64,000 bases of DNA from Vibrio sp. 10N.261.45.E2 (GCF_002875705.1 NZ_MCZZ01000130.1:21490-85489); one strand, 5' to 3'; positions 23,094-32,875 are shown, counted from the first letter of the stretch. A program made the numbers and translations. Notes: generated from the sequence alone by a model not told the origin.

Positions 23094-23123
23094 CTAACGA
23101 TTTGGGTGGTTCAAGATGTGGTC
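23094..23123 (-). other. attL with the displaced native 3' end of ycgN
   Basis: Read on the minus strand this segment encodes DHILNHPNR followed by TAG. That equals the last residues of YcgN at the other prophage end ([10 protein letters not shown]), with codons differing almost only at silent positions. It is the original ycgN tail, cut off by insertion. The identical core shared with attR is AAGATGTG (23113-23120). Confidence 0.85.
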
Positions 23124-23185
23124 TTATTGAGCACTAAATATTTAATTCAATTAAAACAATTAGATAAACACCAACCACATTGAGT

Positions 23186-23205
23186 TTGTCCCAAAAATGT
23201 CCACA
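23186..23205. promoter_or_regulatory. Left integrase arm-type site
   Basis: ATGTCCACA (23197-23205) repeats the motif found three times beside attR (53921-53953). TTGTCCCAA (23186-23194) is a poorer copy. Lying about 75 bases inside attL, these fit arm-type binding sites for the phage integrase. Confidence 0.6.
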
Positions 23206-23209
23206 CCAC

Positions 23210-23800
23210 AACTTCACGGTACTTTGTTACTCTTCCCTGCACTCCAAAACGAAAACCCGCTTTTCGTCACCCCACAAACTCGAATTCAACAACGAGAGTT
23301 TTGATTTTTTGGCTGTTCTGTTTTGAAAAAATACAAATCCACTAAAATTCGCTTTCAAGCCTTGCCCTATCTAGCTTAACAAGACACAAAAGAGATCTTT
23401 AAAAATCCCTTTCAGATCGTCGAAACAGTGACAAAAAACAGCTCAACCATTATTTATCAATAACTTACAAATAATCACCAGATCTTTTCTGATCGTTAAT
23501 TTTTCAATTTGCTGAAAAAAACTGAAATGACTGAAATTCTATATAGGGCTATATAAGCCATTTTGAGAGGGTTTACCCCGCCCCAAACCCCTTTGTAGCA
23601 AAAGGCTTTGCACCTTATCCGCTTGGCTTCCTGACCTCATGGTTTTTCATAACTCAAAAACTGTAAAAAAACTGATCGAAAAACCGCGCAGGCGGGTGAG
23701 GAGAGTGCGGATTTTGTCATCCGGTCTTTGTGTTTCGTGGCTCTGTGGTCGCTGTTTGCCCCGTAGTGATGTTGTTCCGGTTTTGCCTTGATGCAGACAT
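23210..23800. other. Long non-coding left end of the prophage
   Basis: Nearly 600 bases without a credible gene, unusual for a compact phage. It contains a perfect 7-base inverted repeat TATATAG/CTATATA (23540-23555), repeated ACTGAAAT units (23520-23537) and GATC-containing repeats around 23410-23500. It lies beyond the late-operon terminator. Function is unknown; a small RNA is possible. Confidence 0.5.
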
Positions 23801-23805
23801 AAAGA

Positions 23806-23827
23806 AACGCAGCCGTTTGGCTGCGTT
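23806..23827 (-). terminator. Late operon terminator
   Basis: AACGCAGCC (23806-23814) pairs with GGCTGCGTT (23819-23827). On the minus strand it is followed by a T-rich tract. It lies 22 bases after the stop of the last tail gene. Confidence 0.8.
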
Positions 23828-23848
23828 GATTGTGGGCGTTTCTGTGGG

Positions 23849-25489
23849 CTAACTTGTTTGTGTAATTTGGTCGAGTCTCCCTTTAAGGTTGGAACTATCC
23901 GAGCCATGGCCACTAATGACACTCGCTTGAACTGGTGCTTTAGTTGTTGCCGGGCCAGCTACTACACCACTATGCGTATGAGTCGCTAATGTGTCGGCAA
24001 ATTCTTTCACTACCTGCATAAGTTCAGACAGAAGAATCAAGACGTTCTCTTGCTTAGAGCCTACCCACGTTTTTGGTGACTGCAGCCACTGGTGATCAGC
24101 AGCAATACTTCGGCGAACTTTGCCGATAGTCTCCACCAATTCGCCAGCAGTCGCGGTTTGCATGTTGCCCAAGCTGCCTAGCACAATGTCATCACCTGCA
24201 ATTAGGTTAATCGCGCCTAGTGCTTCAATAAGCTTTTTGCCGATCACTTCTTCAATGCTGTGCTCATCAACCAAAATATGGTGCTGACCAAATTCACCAC
24301 GATAGCGTTCCACTTGGTCGAGCTTTTCGAATGCTCTTTGGCTTTGCGTTTGGTCGGTTTTCTGGGTAGTGTTTCCTGCTGCATCAATTCGGTTGCTGAC
24401 CTCTTCACGCTGCTGCTGCAGTTGTTCCCCCGGCTCTATCGACGGCAATGCATATTCACGGCCATAAACACCACGAATGATAGGTCTGTCATTCCGGCCA
24501 TAGGCGAAAGCGATTTCAACCAATGTTCCCTCTAGAGGGTAAGACAGCAATCCAGATTCATGCCCACTCATATGAACAGGTAATGGAATCGAACGATAAA
24601 CAGGCACGCTAATGTCTGGGTTTAAGTTTTCATCAAGCACCTGAACATCTACCGCAAACCTTGGGCGGAATGGGTCAGCAACTTGCCCGGCTGTTGCTGT
24701 ATCCCTTACTACCTCAACACGGCCAAACATAGGCAAATGAAAACCTGCTGCCAACTCTGGGAAGTTCTGCAGCGTTTCACGTTTCTTTGGTGACACTTCT
24801 GATTGTTCAGTCTTCCAATAAGCGGTCATTTCGTCTTGAATCAAATCAACTCGATTGATGCGCTTGTGGTTCATGACTCTGCCCGGCCTTAGCATAGGAA
24901 ACGGAACAAAGGTGACACTGTTACCACTTTGGCGACTGGTGAACTCTTCCGGTATCGGCATAGGTTTGTCGTTGAAGTGGCTATCTTGATACGAACCGAA
25001 GTACACGACCTGATCAGTATGTTGGAACCAAACACAATCTGGAATCGAAAACGCCTTGGCGATTTGCTCTAAACATTGATAGCCCGTTCCTTGGCAAACA
25101 AAGTTTGGAATCGTGGTTTTGATGTAGTCAGCATCAGGCAGATTGAATTCAAGCCCTGTCAAATCTGAAAGAACGCCGATCACCTGCTCTGCGGTTGGGT
25201 GCTCTAGGCTAACCGCCCAACGTTTTGACAAAATGCCAGCCAGTTCTTTTACCGTAATTTTATGATAGCCATTAGCAGCAGGTTGCACTTTGTCGATATA
25301 CCCCTCAAACCATGGGGCCGTTTTATTCTCATAACCAATATCAAAACGTACAGACGCAAACTGCTCTGGCTTTTCCTTGGTTTCAACTTCGAAGATCGCA
25401 ACACTGCCTAGTGATAGCTTTAAGCTCACCATGTTACTAACCAGTTTGACTTCTTCACCACTAATAAACAGGCGTTTTTCTAGCTTCAT
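23849..25489 (-). CDS. Baseplate hub-spike fusion protein (gpD/gpV-like)
   Basis: The N-terminal ~300 of 546 residues look like the hub domain shared by phage gpD and VgrG (PWFEGYIDKVQPAANGYHKITVKEL). They are followed by an OB-fold spike module with ESGLLSYPLEGTLVEIAFAYGRNDRPIIRGV. A polar tail follows, with the spike-end-like THTHSGVVAGP near the C-terminus. One chain thus combines roles of P2 gpD and gpV. The start overlaps the previous stop as ATGA, behind GAGGAAG. It is the last gene of the late operon. Confidence 0.75.
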   Translation of the reverse strand: MKLEKRLFISGEEVKLVSNMVSLKLSLGSVAIFEVETKEKPEQFASVRFDIGYENKTAPWFEGYIDKVQPAANGYHKITVKELAGILSKRWAVSLEHPTAEQVIGVLSDLTGLEFNLPDADYIKTTIPNFVCQGTGYQCLEQIAKAFSIPDCVWFQHTDQVVYFGSYQDSHFNDKPMPIPEEFTSRQSGNSVTFVPFPMLRPGRVMNHKRINRVDLIQDEMTAYWKTEQSEVSPKKRETLQNFPELAAGFHLPMFGRVEVVRDTATAGQVADPFRPRFAVDVQVLDENLNPDISVPVYRSIPLPVHMSGHESGLLSYPLEGTLVEIAFAYGRNDRPIIRGVYGREYALPSIEPGEQLQQQREEVSNRIDAAGNTTQKTDQTQSQRAFEKLDQVERYRGEFGQHHILVDEHSIEEVIGKKLIEALGAINLIAGDDIVLGSLGNMQTATAGELVETIGKVRRSIAADHQWLQSPKTWVGSKQENVLILLSELMQVVKEFADTLATHTHSGVVAGPATTKAPVQASVISGHGSDSSNLKGRLDQITQTS

Positions 25490-25959
25490 TGCGTTGCTTC
25501 CTCTGCGTTATTCAGAGCCTGTTTTAGTCGTGTATTTTCTCGTTGTTCTGGCTTGGTTTGCTCTTTCGCACGTTGTTCTTTTTGCTCTGCCACACTGTTG
25601 TGCTCTCTCAGCTCAAAAGAGACATTCCAAGCCTGTAAGGTTTCATGCTCTCTTGCATTGATACGGCCTGTGAATTTCACGTTTCGAATCTTGAGTGCTA
25701 ACGCAATATCATTACCAATCCGATAAACCCTGCGTGTATTGGTTTCGTCTTTGTCCGATGCAAGCGAATACAACTGGGTGAGCGTTTCTACACGTGTGAA
25801 AGGGACACGGCCACTAAAGGTCAGTTTCTTACCTTTATCGCCTTGCTCCGCAGTATCGGTACCCGATGATTGGCCGCTCATGTCTTGGTCTTTTAACTCC
25901 ATCGACATTTCAACTTTCATCGAGTCTAAGTTAACCGGCACACCATCGAGAGCTAACAT
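25486..25959 (-). CDS. Putative baseplate-associated protein
   Basis: This 157-residue protein starts MLALDGVPVNLDSMKVEMSM and reads like a beta-rich tail or baseplate domain. It contains QDMSGQSSGTDTAEQGDKGK (a loop also seen, to my memory, in K139-like baseplate proteins) and AWNVSFELREH, then a highly charged Gln/Glu/Arg-rich tail likely to be a helix. It is coupled to both neighbours (GAGGAG 5 bases before the ATG, ATGA overlap at the end). Its position next to the hub-spike supports a baseplate role; the exact function is not known. Confidence 0.6.
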   Translation of the reverse strand: MLALDGVPVNLDSMKVEMSMELKDQDMSGQSSGTDTAEQGDKGKKLTFSGRVPFTRVETLTQLYSLASDKDETNTRRVYRIGNDIALALKIRNVKFTGRINAREHETLQAWNVSFELREHNSVAEQKEQRAKEQTKPEQRENTRLKQALNNAEEATQ

Positions 25960-26855
25960 AGCAACTCCTCAAAAAAGGTCATTGGTTCATGGCTAAGCAA
26001 TAGACTCGCCACGGTGAATTGATGATTGTTTGGCGCACCTGCTTGGCTAATCTGCGTTGCGATGCTTTCAGCACTACCAGAAACAGAAAAAGCGTAAACA
26101 CTACCTTTTAGGTTTTTAAGTGCATTTATCTGGGCTTTGACATCACCCAACCTAGTAGCTCTCTTTGCTGCCAGCACCTGCAGTTTACCGATCACATGGT
26201 TCTCGTCATCGGCTAACGATTCTAGTGTGGCAATTTGTGCACCCTGCCAACGCAAAGCATCATGCAATGGGTTGGCATTGAGTTTCGCCATAGGTTTAAA
26301 GCGAGGCTGGACGATTGCAGCAGATTGGTGAAGCTTATCGGTTTCATTAGTCACTAGTGCCTTAGTTTGCCTACCCACCTGACACCAATCTGGTAAAGGA
26401 AACACGGAAACAAGATCCGCCAACTGATTAGTGAACTGTGCTAATTGTGAAGCTGTCACCATAAGTGCGATACAGTGAAGATTGCCGCCCTTGGTTTTAG
26501 GTAAAGGTCGGTACTTATCAGCATGATCACGGAGTTTACCAGATAGCACTTTGACGGCTGCCTGTGGGTTCAGGTAACAACCCGAATCCAACTTGGTACC
26601 AACTTGAAACTGATAAGGTGTGGCGGTTAGTACAGTGCCTTTTCTTAACAAAGATTCAAGATCACCACGTAACCCAATTAACGCACTCGCTTCTTCACTT
26701 AAAGAGTGACGCCCATAACTGGCGTCACTTTCAAGGTTAGTTAAGCGGCTAACTGCATCATTCATCGTTGTGCCGATTAGGTCTATTACCTGCTCGGCAC
26801 TGGTTTGAATTGCTTGTGAACTGCTAGGCCAACTAAGTGGGGATTGTTTCCACAT
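25953..26855 (-). CDS. Phage tail-region protein of unknown function
   Basis: I do not recognise this 300-residue protein. It is soluble, begins MWKQSPLSWPSSSQAIQTSAEQV, and is mostly helical with PLPDWCQVGRQTKALVTNE in the middle and KGSVYAFSVSGSAESIATQI late. ATG 26855 is preferred over 26897 because it follows GAGG at ten bases and avoids a long overlap with the fibre assembly gene. Its location between fibre and hub genes suggests a baseplate or tail function. Confidence 0.65.
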   Translation of the reverse strand: MWKQSPLSWPSSSQAIQTSAEQVIDLIGTTMNDAVSRLTNLESDASYGRHSLSEEASALIGLRGDLESLLRKGTVLTATPYQFQVGTKLDSGCYLNPQAAVKVLSGKLRDHADKYRPLPKTKGGNLHCIALMVTASQLAQFTNQLADLVSVFPLPDWCQVGRQTKALVTNETDKLHQSAAIVQPRFKPMAKLNANPLHDALRWQGAQIATLESLADDENHVIGKLQVLAAKRATRLGDVKAQINALKNLKGSVYAFSVSGSAESIATQISQAGAPNNHQFTVASLLLSHEPMTFFEELLC

Positions 26856-26860
26856 ACGGC

Positions 26861-27415
26861 TTATACCTCGGAGTAAAGCTCTGGCGGAGTCGGCCAAGGG
26901 TTTTCGGATTGGATTAACTCGACTGCCGCATCAGCTTGCTGTATGAACGCTGCCGCCTCATCAGTTAAGCCTTTCGACTCTTTGCGCCATGCTTCCATGT
27001 ATAGAGGATCACTAACTTCACGGTAAGCTGCTCGACGTGCACTATCTACTTGATCATATTCAGCAATGTATTTATTGCTTTCGTTAGTTACCCAAGCGTC
27101 ATTAATCCACTCATCCCATTGCGTAACTGGCTTTTCTAACGTGTATTCATCAGTGACCAAAGACGCATCATCAAACACTTTCGTTTTGTGATTTTGCTTA
27201 TTGTGAGCCGTTACTTCAACTGGCCTTAATTCAACAACCCATTTCTGATTATTAACATCAAACTTGGCTTGTTCGGTTTCTTGATCAAAAGTGGGGTTAG
27301 CTACCCACGTAGAAAACTGAGGCAAGATATATTCATCATATCCAGCCACCTTATGGACTTTACTCTCCCCCTGATAAATAAGGGTCTTGTAATCGTAGTG
27401 ATAGGCTAATTTCAT
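26861..27415 (-). CDS. Putative tail fibre assembly protein
   Basis: This 184-residue protein begins MKLAYHYDYKTLIYQGE. The WDEWINDAWV segment (paired Trp) and SARRAAYREVSDPLYMEAWR are the pattern of tail-fibre assembly chaperones. They are followed by a helical C-terminus with ENPWPTPPEL. It starts at ATG 27415, which overlaps the fibre gene stop as TAATG. Position directly after the fibre gene is the rule for such chaperones. The match is by pattern, not alignment. Confidence 0.6.
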   Translation of the reverse strand: MKLAYHYDYKTLIYQGESKVHKVAGYDEYILPQFSTWVANPTFDQETEQAKFDVNNQKWVVELRPVEVTAHNKQNHKTKVFDDASLVTDEYTLEKPVTQWDEWINDAWVTNESNKYIAEYDQVDSARRAAYREVSDPLYMEAWRKESKGLTDEAAAFIQQADAAVELIQSENPWPTPPELYSEV

Positions 27416-28773
27416 TACATCCAACCTCGGTGAATTTTGATTGAAAGGTTTGCAGTGTATGGGCGATTCTCATTAGCAGTAGGAACGACTCGTGACGCAT
27501 CAAACGCAAAAGCATGATAACCGGAAAGACCAGATTGCAATGCTTGAATTTGTAGTTGCCAATTTCCCGACGAAAAAGCTCCATTTGCTGCTTTGAAATC
27601 AAAATAACCATCCACCGAACCAGTAATATTTCGAATCGCATCGCCTTGTGTGGAACCATGATTTATGCCACTAGGATTACCGCGAACAAAATGCCCTAAA
27701 TGATGATTTGGCAATGTGAACGTGGTTGCACCATCACCATCACCAAACTTCATGGCGTGAGTCATAGGGTCAGCGTCTTTGGTTGCTTGAGACACCACCA
27801 ATCCAGTGCCTTGCGCATACTCCCACAAAACCTTATCTACTACTCTTGAAAACTCACCGCCTTTCGCATCAAGCCAGCCTTTTTTCTCACCTTCCATATG
27901 AAAAGGGACAACCATGCCTACCATGCTTTGCATCAGATTCTCGTTATGAGTATTAACCCGCCAATCAACCACAGAACCATCGCCATTAATTCCGGCCAGT
28001 TTTGCGACATAGTGCTTATCACCGTTACCGTCCACATAATCGGTTAGCTCGGTTTCAGAAACTGCAATCGTGACTTTGTTTTCCCACACTGACAGCGCGG
28101 TACCTTGGCGAACAACATCTACATATAAACCGTTGGGTTTAGTGGTGATGGTTTGCAACACTTCACCAGTTAACACACCACGTAAACCACCGACATAAAC
28201 AACACCAGGAGTCACTTTGTATTTGTTTGGGTCAGCTTGTTGGGTTACGTCGAACCCATCAACAAAAGCGGTATGACCATAGTTATCTAAGCAGGCCAAA
28301 CGGTGGTCTTCTTCGATGCCTTTTAAACGTGCTTGATAGTCAATCTGCCAAGTCGACGCATCAACGGTAATACCAGCAATTTGCGCGGCTCCGTCATAGG
28401 CTTGCACCAATGACTTAGTGCTAGCCATACCGTTTTCTTTGGTTTCTTCGGCTTTGTGTACCACCATTCCGCAAGAACTCGGCACATTCTTGTCACGTAG
28501 ATAAATCGCGTTAAAGGTGAACTCTGCAACGGTACCGGGGATCACAACAGAATACGCCAGTGCGTTGTCACCAAGTTTACCCACTTGGTCGATGTCTTGT
28601 TGATGTACCCATAGCGAAACATCAGGCAAACCATTTTCACGGTTAATTGGTTGGCTTGGGTCTAACCCCGGAATGTGCGCAAAAATCATTTCGTTCATGT
28701 CTGGTGCATCACCGACACTAATCTGATTTTGCAAGTAACGCTCAAATTCGAGCGGGATTGCCGTTTGGCTCAT
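27415..28773 (-). CDS. Tail-collar fibre protein
   Basis: This 452-residue protein starts with the DUF3751-type collar domain that attaches the fibre to the baseplate: SQTAIPLEFERYLQNQIS, GLDPSQPINRENGLP, and VPGTVAEFTFNAIYLRDK-like features. The C-terminal half is variable, with Gly-rich GDGDGATTFTLPNHH and YHAFAFDASRVVPTANENRPYTAN, and would bind the host receptor. GGGGAGG precedes the ATG. The short length suggests a short fibre or one main receptor-binding fibre. Confidence 0.8.
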   Translation of the reverse strand: MSQTAIPLEFERYLQNQISVGDAPDMNEMIFAHIPGLDPSQPINRENGLPDVSLWVHQQDIDQVGKLGDNALAYSVVIPGTVAEFTFNAIYLRDKNVPSSCGMVVHKAEETKENGMASTKSLVQAYDGAAQIAGITVDASTWQIDYQARLKGIEEDHRLACLDNYGHTAFVDGFDVTQQADPNKYKVTPGVVYVGGLRGVLTGEVLQTITTKPNGLYVDVVRQGTALSVWENKVTIAVSETELTDYVDGNGDKHYVAKLAGINGDGSVVDWRVNTHNENLMQSMVGMVVPFHMEGEKKGWLDAKGGEFSRVVDKVLWEYAQGTGLVVSQATKDADPMTHAMKFGDGDGATTFTLPNHHLGHFVRGNPSGINHGSTQGDAIRNITGSVDGYFDFKAANGAFSSGNWQLQIQALQSGLSGYHAFAFDASRVVPTANENRPYTANLSIKIHRGWM

Positions 28774-28822
28774 TGGGTACCTCCCCCTGTTTTCTTTAAC
28801 TGGCTATACAAATGTTTACCAA

Positions 28823-29485
28823 CTAAAGGCTGGCAATGAATACTTGTTGTTGATGTTCAACTGGCTGTGGTTTCACATTCATTTCAACGGCTTGTTTAGT
28901 CTCTGCTAAAAACAGGCTGAAATTGTGTGAGAACTCACCACTGGCAACGGTTAAGGTTGTCGGGAACGTCACTTGAAAACGGTAGCGGCGACACGTCCGG
29001 CCATACTGTTCAATTAGTGTTTGAACCAACTTGGTATTATTGGAAATATCACCATCTGTTAGTTCAATGGTGCAAACGTCCCACTGCACTGCATCTTCAC
29101 GTTCTTTAAACGCAACGATACCAATGCCCAACCTTTCAAAAATTCGCTTAAACCCTGCAACACTACCTGCGTCTTTGGCATTCACGGCAGCGTATTTCAC
29201 TCGCTTACGAAACAGCGAAAGCGGTTCACCCTCAAAGCGTTTGATGTCTCTATCCCAAGCCATTAGCTCCAAGGTGTTTTCGCTGCATGTCAGCGCATCC
29301 ATTTGGCGAAGCGGGAACAGCAACCAACCCCAAACCATTTGGAAGAATGCAAACACGCCTTTTGATAGAAAGTGCGGCTCTTTGACTTCTTCCGATGTGG
29401 TGCTGCCGTCTTGCCACCATGGAATAACCGTTTCCGGTAACTCTGGTGCATGTTGCTCTTGGTTGTAGCTTTGAGGTTCAGACAT
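28823..29485 (-). CDS. Tail protein I-like baseplate wedge component
   Basis: This 220-residue protein follows gene J, as P2 gpI does. It has LPVP-type context replaced by FPLRQMDALTCSENTLELMAWDRDI, then RFEGEPLSLFRKRVKYAAVNAKDAGSVAGFKRIFERLG, which is characteristic of phage tail protein I (a wedge component linking the fibre). The N-terminal 50 residues are polar and extra to the usual domain. Confidence 0.75.
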   Translation of the reverse strand: MSEPQSYNQEQHAPELPETVIPWWQDGSTTSEEVKEPHFLSKGVFAFFQMVWGWLLFPLRQMDALTCSENTLELMAWDRDIKRFEGEPLSLFRKRVKYAAVNAKDAGSVAGFKRIFERLGIGIVAFKEREDAVQWDVCTIELTDGDISNNTKLVQTLIEQYGRTCRRYRFQVTFPTTLTVASGEFSHNFSLFLAETKQAVEMNVKPQPVEHQQQVFIASL

Positions 29486-29491
29486 GGCTTA

Positions 29492-30682
29492 CTACCTTAC
29501 CGTTAGCGTTTTCAAACGTGGCTGCTCTAGGTCGCTGATAATGTCCTCTTGAACCTTTCCGCCTACGGTGAACTTTACCGACTCGACCTGCGCCATATTG
29601 GTATGAATCTCAGTACCAAGCAGAGAAAGGCTAAAGCGGCTTTCTGGTTTTGCGCGGGTCATTTCTGGATAAGCGGCAGTCTCACGAAATGCTGCCCTGA
29701 TACGGTCTTCGACTTCTAGCAGCTCATTAACTTTGGTTGCTTCGTCTAAGTTCGCCACCAAAACAACATCAGCGATCACATCGTGCTCAGTATCTGGAAT
29801 AGCTTTACAAGTCAGCACATCACCATGCCCGTGATGCCCTTTAGCCATAATGTGGTCATTTAACTGGTCAAGAACGGGCTGTGGTGTTGCTCCGACTTCC
29901 ATCAAGATCAATGCTTCTGCAGTGCCCGGTGTTACTTCACCTGTATTGTTGAAATAGATGTTATCGCTACGAATCCCGGCAACACTGGAAATAATGGAGC
30001 GGTAAACATCATCAATGTGCCATTCACCCGAACTGGTGAAAGCGTTCTGAATACGCAGTGCCAGTTCTTCTTCACTTTCAGCGTCTGCGCCTAATTTGGT
30101 TATCCAGTCAGGTTCGTTAACCGCATCAACAATGCCCGGAATCTCTTCTGGAATGATATTGAAGTAACCTGCAGGCAAGTTAAAAGCTGCGCCTACTTCG
30201 AATGCTTCAACCAGAGCTTTGCCTGTTAGCTGACCCGCATCAATCACGGTTTCAGCAAGCACTCGAACCTTATACACCACACCATCAATTGGCAGGGTTT
30301 GAACCACTTTACCCGCTTCTATCGTGACAGCATCAGCAGCGTTCGCCTTGGTTAAGGTGATATTGCCTTGTGTTTTCTCTGCGTCTTTCGGCTCGATGTC
30401 ATGCTCCCAAGCTTTCAGCTCTAAAGCCCAACGTTCTGCCGTTGCCACAAACATATTTGGCATGACGTGTTCTGCTAGTAGTGTTCTGATCAGCCACACA
30501 CATGGTGTAACTACAGCGGCGCGAACCCATCGCCAAAACGGTGACATTTCAGAGTCGTTAGATACCTTACTACCAGCTCCCGCGACTTCTTGTTTTAGCT
30601 TGGCTTCGAATTCATCTTCGGTAACAGGCACACCCGATTCACTTAGAATCTCAACAAAGTCTGCGTTTGGTCGTTTGCTCAT
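29492..30682 (-). CDS. Baseplate protein J-like
   Basis: This 396-residue protein carries the baseplate J/gp47 wedge signature: GNITLTKANAADAVTIEAGKVV in the first third, AGYFNIIPEEIPGIVDAVN, then ESEEELALRIQNAFTSSGEWHID and AHGHGDV-type sequence (KGHHGHGDVL). Its ATG overlaps the stop of the DUF2590 gene by four bases, so they are translationally coupled. Confidence 0.85.
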   Translation of the reverse strand: MSKRPNADFVEILSESGVPVTEDEFEAKLKQEVAGAGSKVSNDSEMSPFWRWVRAAVVTPCVWLIRTLLAEHVMPNMFVATAERWALELKAWEHDIEPKDAEKTQGNITLTKANAADAVTIEAGKVVQTLPIDGVVYKVRVLAETVIDAGQLTGKALVEAFEVGAAFNLPAGYFNIIPEEIPGIVDAVNEPDWITKLGADAESEEELALRIQNAFTSSGEWHIDDVYRSIISSVAGIRSDNIYFNNTGEVTPGTAEALILMEVGATPQPVLDQLNDHIMAKGHHGHGDVLTCKAIPDTEHDVIADVVLVANLDEATKVNELLEVEDRIRAAFRETAAYPEMTRAKPESRFSLSLLGTEIHTNMAQVESVKFTVGGKVQEDIISDLEQPRLKTLTVR

Positions 30683-31035
30683 GCCCCGTTCTCTCCTACA
30701 GAAAGTTCTAGATCACCATATTCATAAGCGGTTGCGGTTAAGGTAATTTCACCCGCTTCTAATTCTGTTGCGGTTGCGGTACCGGGAACGACTCTCACAT
30801 CACGCTCGGCTAACTGCTCAATCTGCACCATCACATCAGCGCGTAACGCTGGGTTACGTTCAGCAACCAATTGACGGGCTAAACCCGATTCCATAATGGC
30901 GTGCTTAATATCTTGTGCGATGCTGTATAAATCGCTGCATTCAGCAGGCTGTTGACCTGCGTCCATATCCCAGCCACCGTCAATCACTTTAATGTCGATG
31001 TACTTTTTGCTTTCTGATAAATGGCTATCCGGCAT
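30679..31035 (-). CDS. DUF2590 family protein (gpW/gp25-like position)
   Basis: This 118-residue protein starts MPDSHLSESKKYIDIKVIDGGWDMDAGQQP and has a compact alpha/beta sequence with SIAQDIKHAIMESGLARQLVAERN, the layout of small gp25-like baseplate wedge proteins. I recall it as DUF2590. It precedes gene J as P2 W does. ATG 31035 is chosen over 31044 because GGATGA lies at a suitable distance. Confidence 0.7.
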   Translation of the reverse strand: MPDSHLSESKKYIDIKVIDGGWDMDAGQQPAECSDLYSIAQDIKHAIMESGLARQLVAERNPALRADVMVQIEQLAERDVRVVPGTATATELEAGEITLTATAYEYGDLELSVGENGA

Positions 31036-32845
31036 TGAGTTCATCCCATTCGGCTAACTGGTCTGGTGTAATTCCATTCGGCGCAGTGATGTAAACGTCA
31101 CCGTATGAGTTCATGTTGCCGCCTTGTGGCTTATGGGTAGTCGTTACGTTTTGAACCATGCCTGGCGGTAGTGTTGGCATTGCTCCCGGCTGTTTGTATT
31201 CGGCAATGCTGCCACCGTTACCCGTTGGCATTTCTGGGGCGTCGAACGCCATTGGCTGAATAGATGTTGGGGCGTTGCGTTCGGCTTGCACTGCTGCACT
31301 CACTTCTGGTGTATCAACCTTGCTACCCAGTTCAATATCCACACCGGGGATCATGTTCAGCAGGTCAACAATGCCCTCAATAGCTCCGGCAATAACATTA
31401 AACCAAGCCGTATCTTTGAATGCTGCGGTTAAGTCGTCCCACCAATAGATTGCAGCGGCTACACCACCAATTAGCAGTGCAATACCAGCTACTACCCACG
31501 TGATTGGGTTCGCCCATAAAGCGGCATTGAATAACCAAGCGGCGGCGGTGCTTGCAATTGTGGTAATGCGTAGCAGTTTCATGATGCTGTTCAAGCCCGT
31601 CATGGTGACGGCCCAACCTGCAGACATCATTTGCCCAATACCCATAGCGAGCGAGAGTGTTGCGACTACACCACCAAGGGATAAACCCGCAATAGCAACA
31701 TAACCCAGAATTTCAGCAAGCCACGGAAATTCATCCGTCCAACCAGTGATATAAACCAAGCCATTAGCCATTGAACCCACAATGGCATTGATAGACGGTA
31801 GAATGGCACCAAAAACTGCAGCACGAACGGCAAACCATGAAGCTTCGAGCCGTTCCCATTGGTCGGTCATTGCACTTGCCATTTCTTCGGCTTTTGACAT
31901 GCCTTGGACTTGGCCCAGTTGTTCAATGCTTCCTGCTAACCCATCAGTATCAGCCATAAGCAACTTGATCATGCTTACCGCTTCCTCTGAACCAAATGCT
32001 TTTTTCAAGTCAGCAGATTCGGCAACGCTGAGCGTGTCACCGTACTTACCTTTCAACTGATCGAGAATATCCAGCATTGGCAGCATTTGCCCTTGGCTGT
32101 CTGTAAAAGACAAATTAAGTTTGTCTTGAGCATTGGCAACGCCAGCTAGGAACGCTTTATACTTGGTACCCGCTTCACTGCCGCTCATAGTTGCTTGCAA
32201 CGTACCTAAGATCGCCATTTGTTCATACATCGCAATACCTGCCGATGTAGCGTTAGCACCCACACTGGTGAAGGCACTACTCATTTCACTACCCGTTGTC
32301 TTGAACATTTGAACGGCACTGGCGGTCATGCCTGCTACTTGTTCAACCCATTCACCTTTGCCCATTTCTGTGGCTTGGTTCTTAAATATCCCGTACATGG
32401 TGCCCATGTAACTGGTGATAGTGGCAGTGTCAGCTTTAGTAGCGGCAGCAAGCACACCCGAAGCTTTAGTAAACTGGGAAAGCTCATCACCGCTTAAACC
32501 CGCAATAGCGGATTGAATATCATAGGAAGCACCAACAAACTCAGTTGCTGATTTACCGTACTCAGCAGCAAAATCTAAAGCCGTTGCTTGTAACTGCTTT
32601 AACGCATCATCAGTGACACCAAGTGATTTAACCTCACCTAGTTTTCTGTCCATTTCAATGGCAGGCATCAACGCATTTTGGATAGCAAAACCGGTAGCAA
32701 CCAAACCTGCGCCACCTGTCGCCATGTTCTGCATACCTTGTTTGCCTGCTTCCATGGAAGATTGCACTTCTTTGGTAATGCCTTGCAGTGGCTTGGTAAC
32801 TTGGTCAACCAATGCCACGTGCATTAATAGCTTTTCCATACTCAT
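31025..32845 (-). CDS. Tail tape measure protein
   Basis: The 606-residue chain sets tail length and moves with DNA at injection. The N-terminal region is the phage tape-measure core (KLGEVKSLGVTDDALKQLQATALDFAAEYGKS), followed by several hydrophobic segments between about residues 370 and 470 (WLAEILGYVAIAGLSLGGVVATLSLAMGIG; NPITWVVAGIALLIGGVAAAIYWW). It is shorter than P2 gpT (815), suggesting a shorter tail. It lies after the chaperone pair, as in almost all long-tailed phages. Confidence 0.9.
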   Translation of the reverse strand: MSMEKLLMHVALVDQVTKPLQGITKEVQSSMEAGKQGMQNMATGGAGLVATGFAIQNALMPAIEMDRKLGEVKSLGVTDDALKQLQATALDFAAEYGKSATEFVGASYDIQSAIAGLSGDELSQFTKASGVLAAATKADTATITSYMGTMYGIFKNQATEMGKGEWVEQVAGMTASAVQMFKTTGSEMSSAFTSVGANATSAGIAMYEQMAILGTLQATMSGSEAGTKYKAFLAGVANAQDKLNLSFTDSQGQMLPMLDILDQLKGKYGDTLSVAESADLKKAFGSEEAVSMIKLLMADTDGLAGSIEQLGQVQGMSKAEEMASAMTDQWERLEASWFAVRAAVFGAILPSINAIVGSMANGLVYITGWTDEFPWLAEILGYVAIAGLSLGGVVATLSLAMGIGQMMSAGWAVTMTGLNSIMKLLRITTIASTAAAWLFNAALWANPITWVVAGIALLIGGVAAAIYWWDDLTAAFKDTAWFNVIAGAIEGIVDLLNMIPGVDIELGSKVDTPEVSAAVQAERNAPTSIQPMAFDAPEMPTGNGGSIAEYKQPGAMPTLPPGMVQNVTTTHKPQGGNMNSYGDVYITAPNGITPDQLAEWDELNAG

Positions 32846-32875
32846 TGCGTAATGCTTACCTGCTCTTTACTGAAA

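Noticed and set aside
23647..23922. 91-residue frame at the end of the tail operon
   Set aside because: It starts out of frame inside the hub-spike gene and crosses the late terminator.
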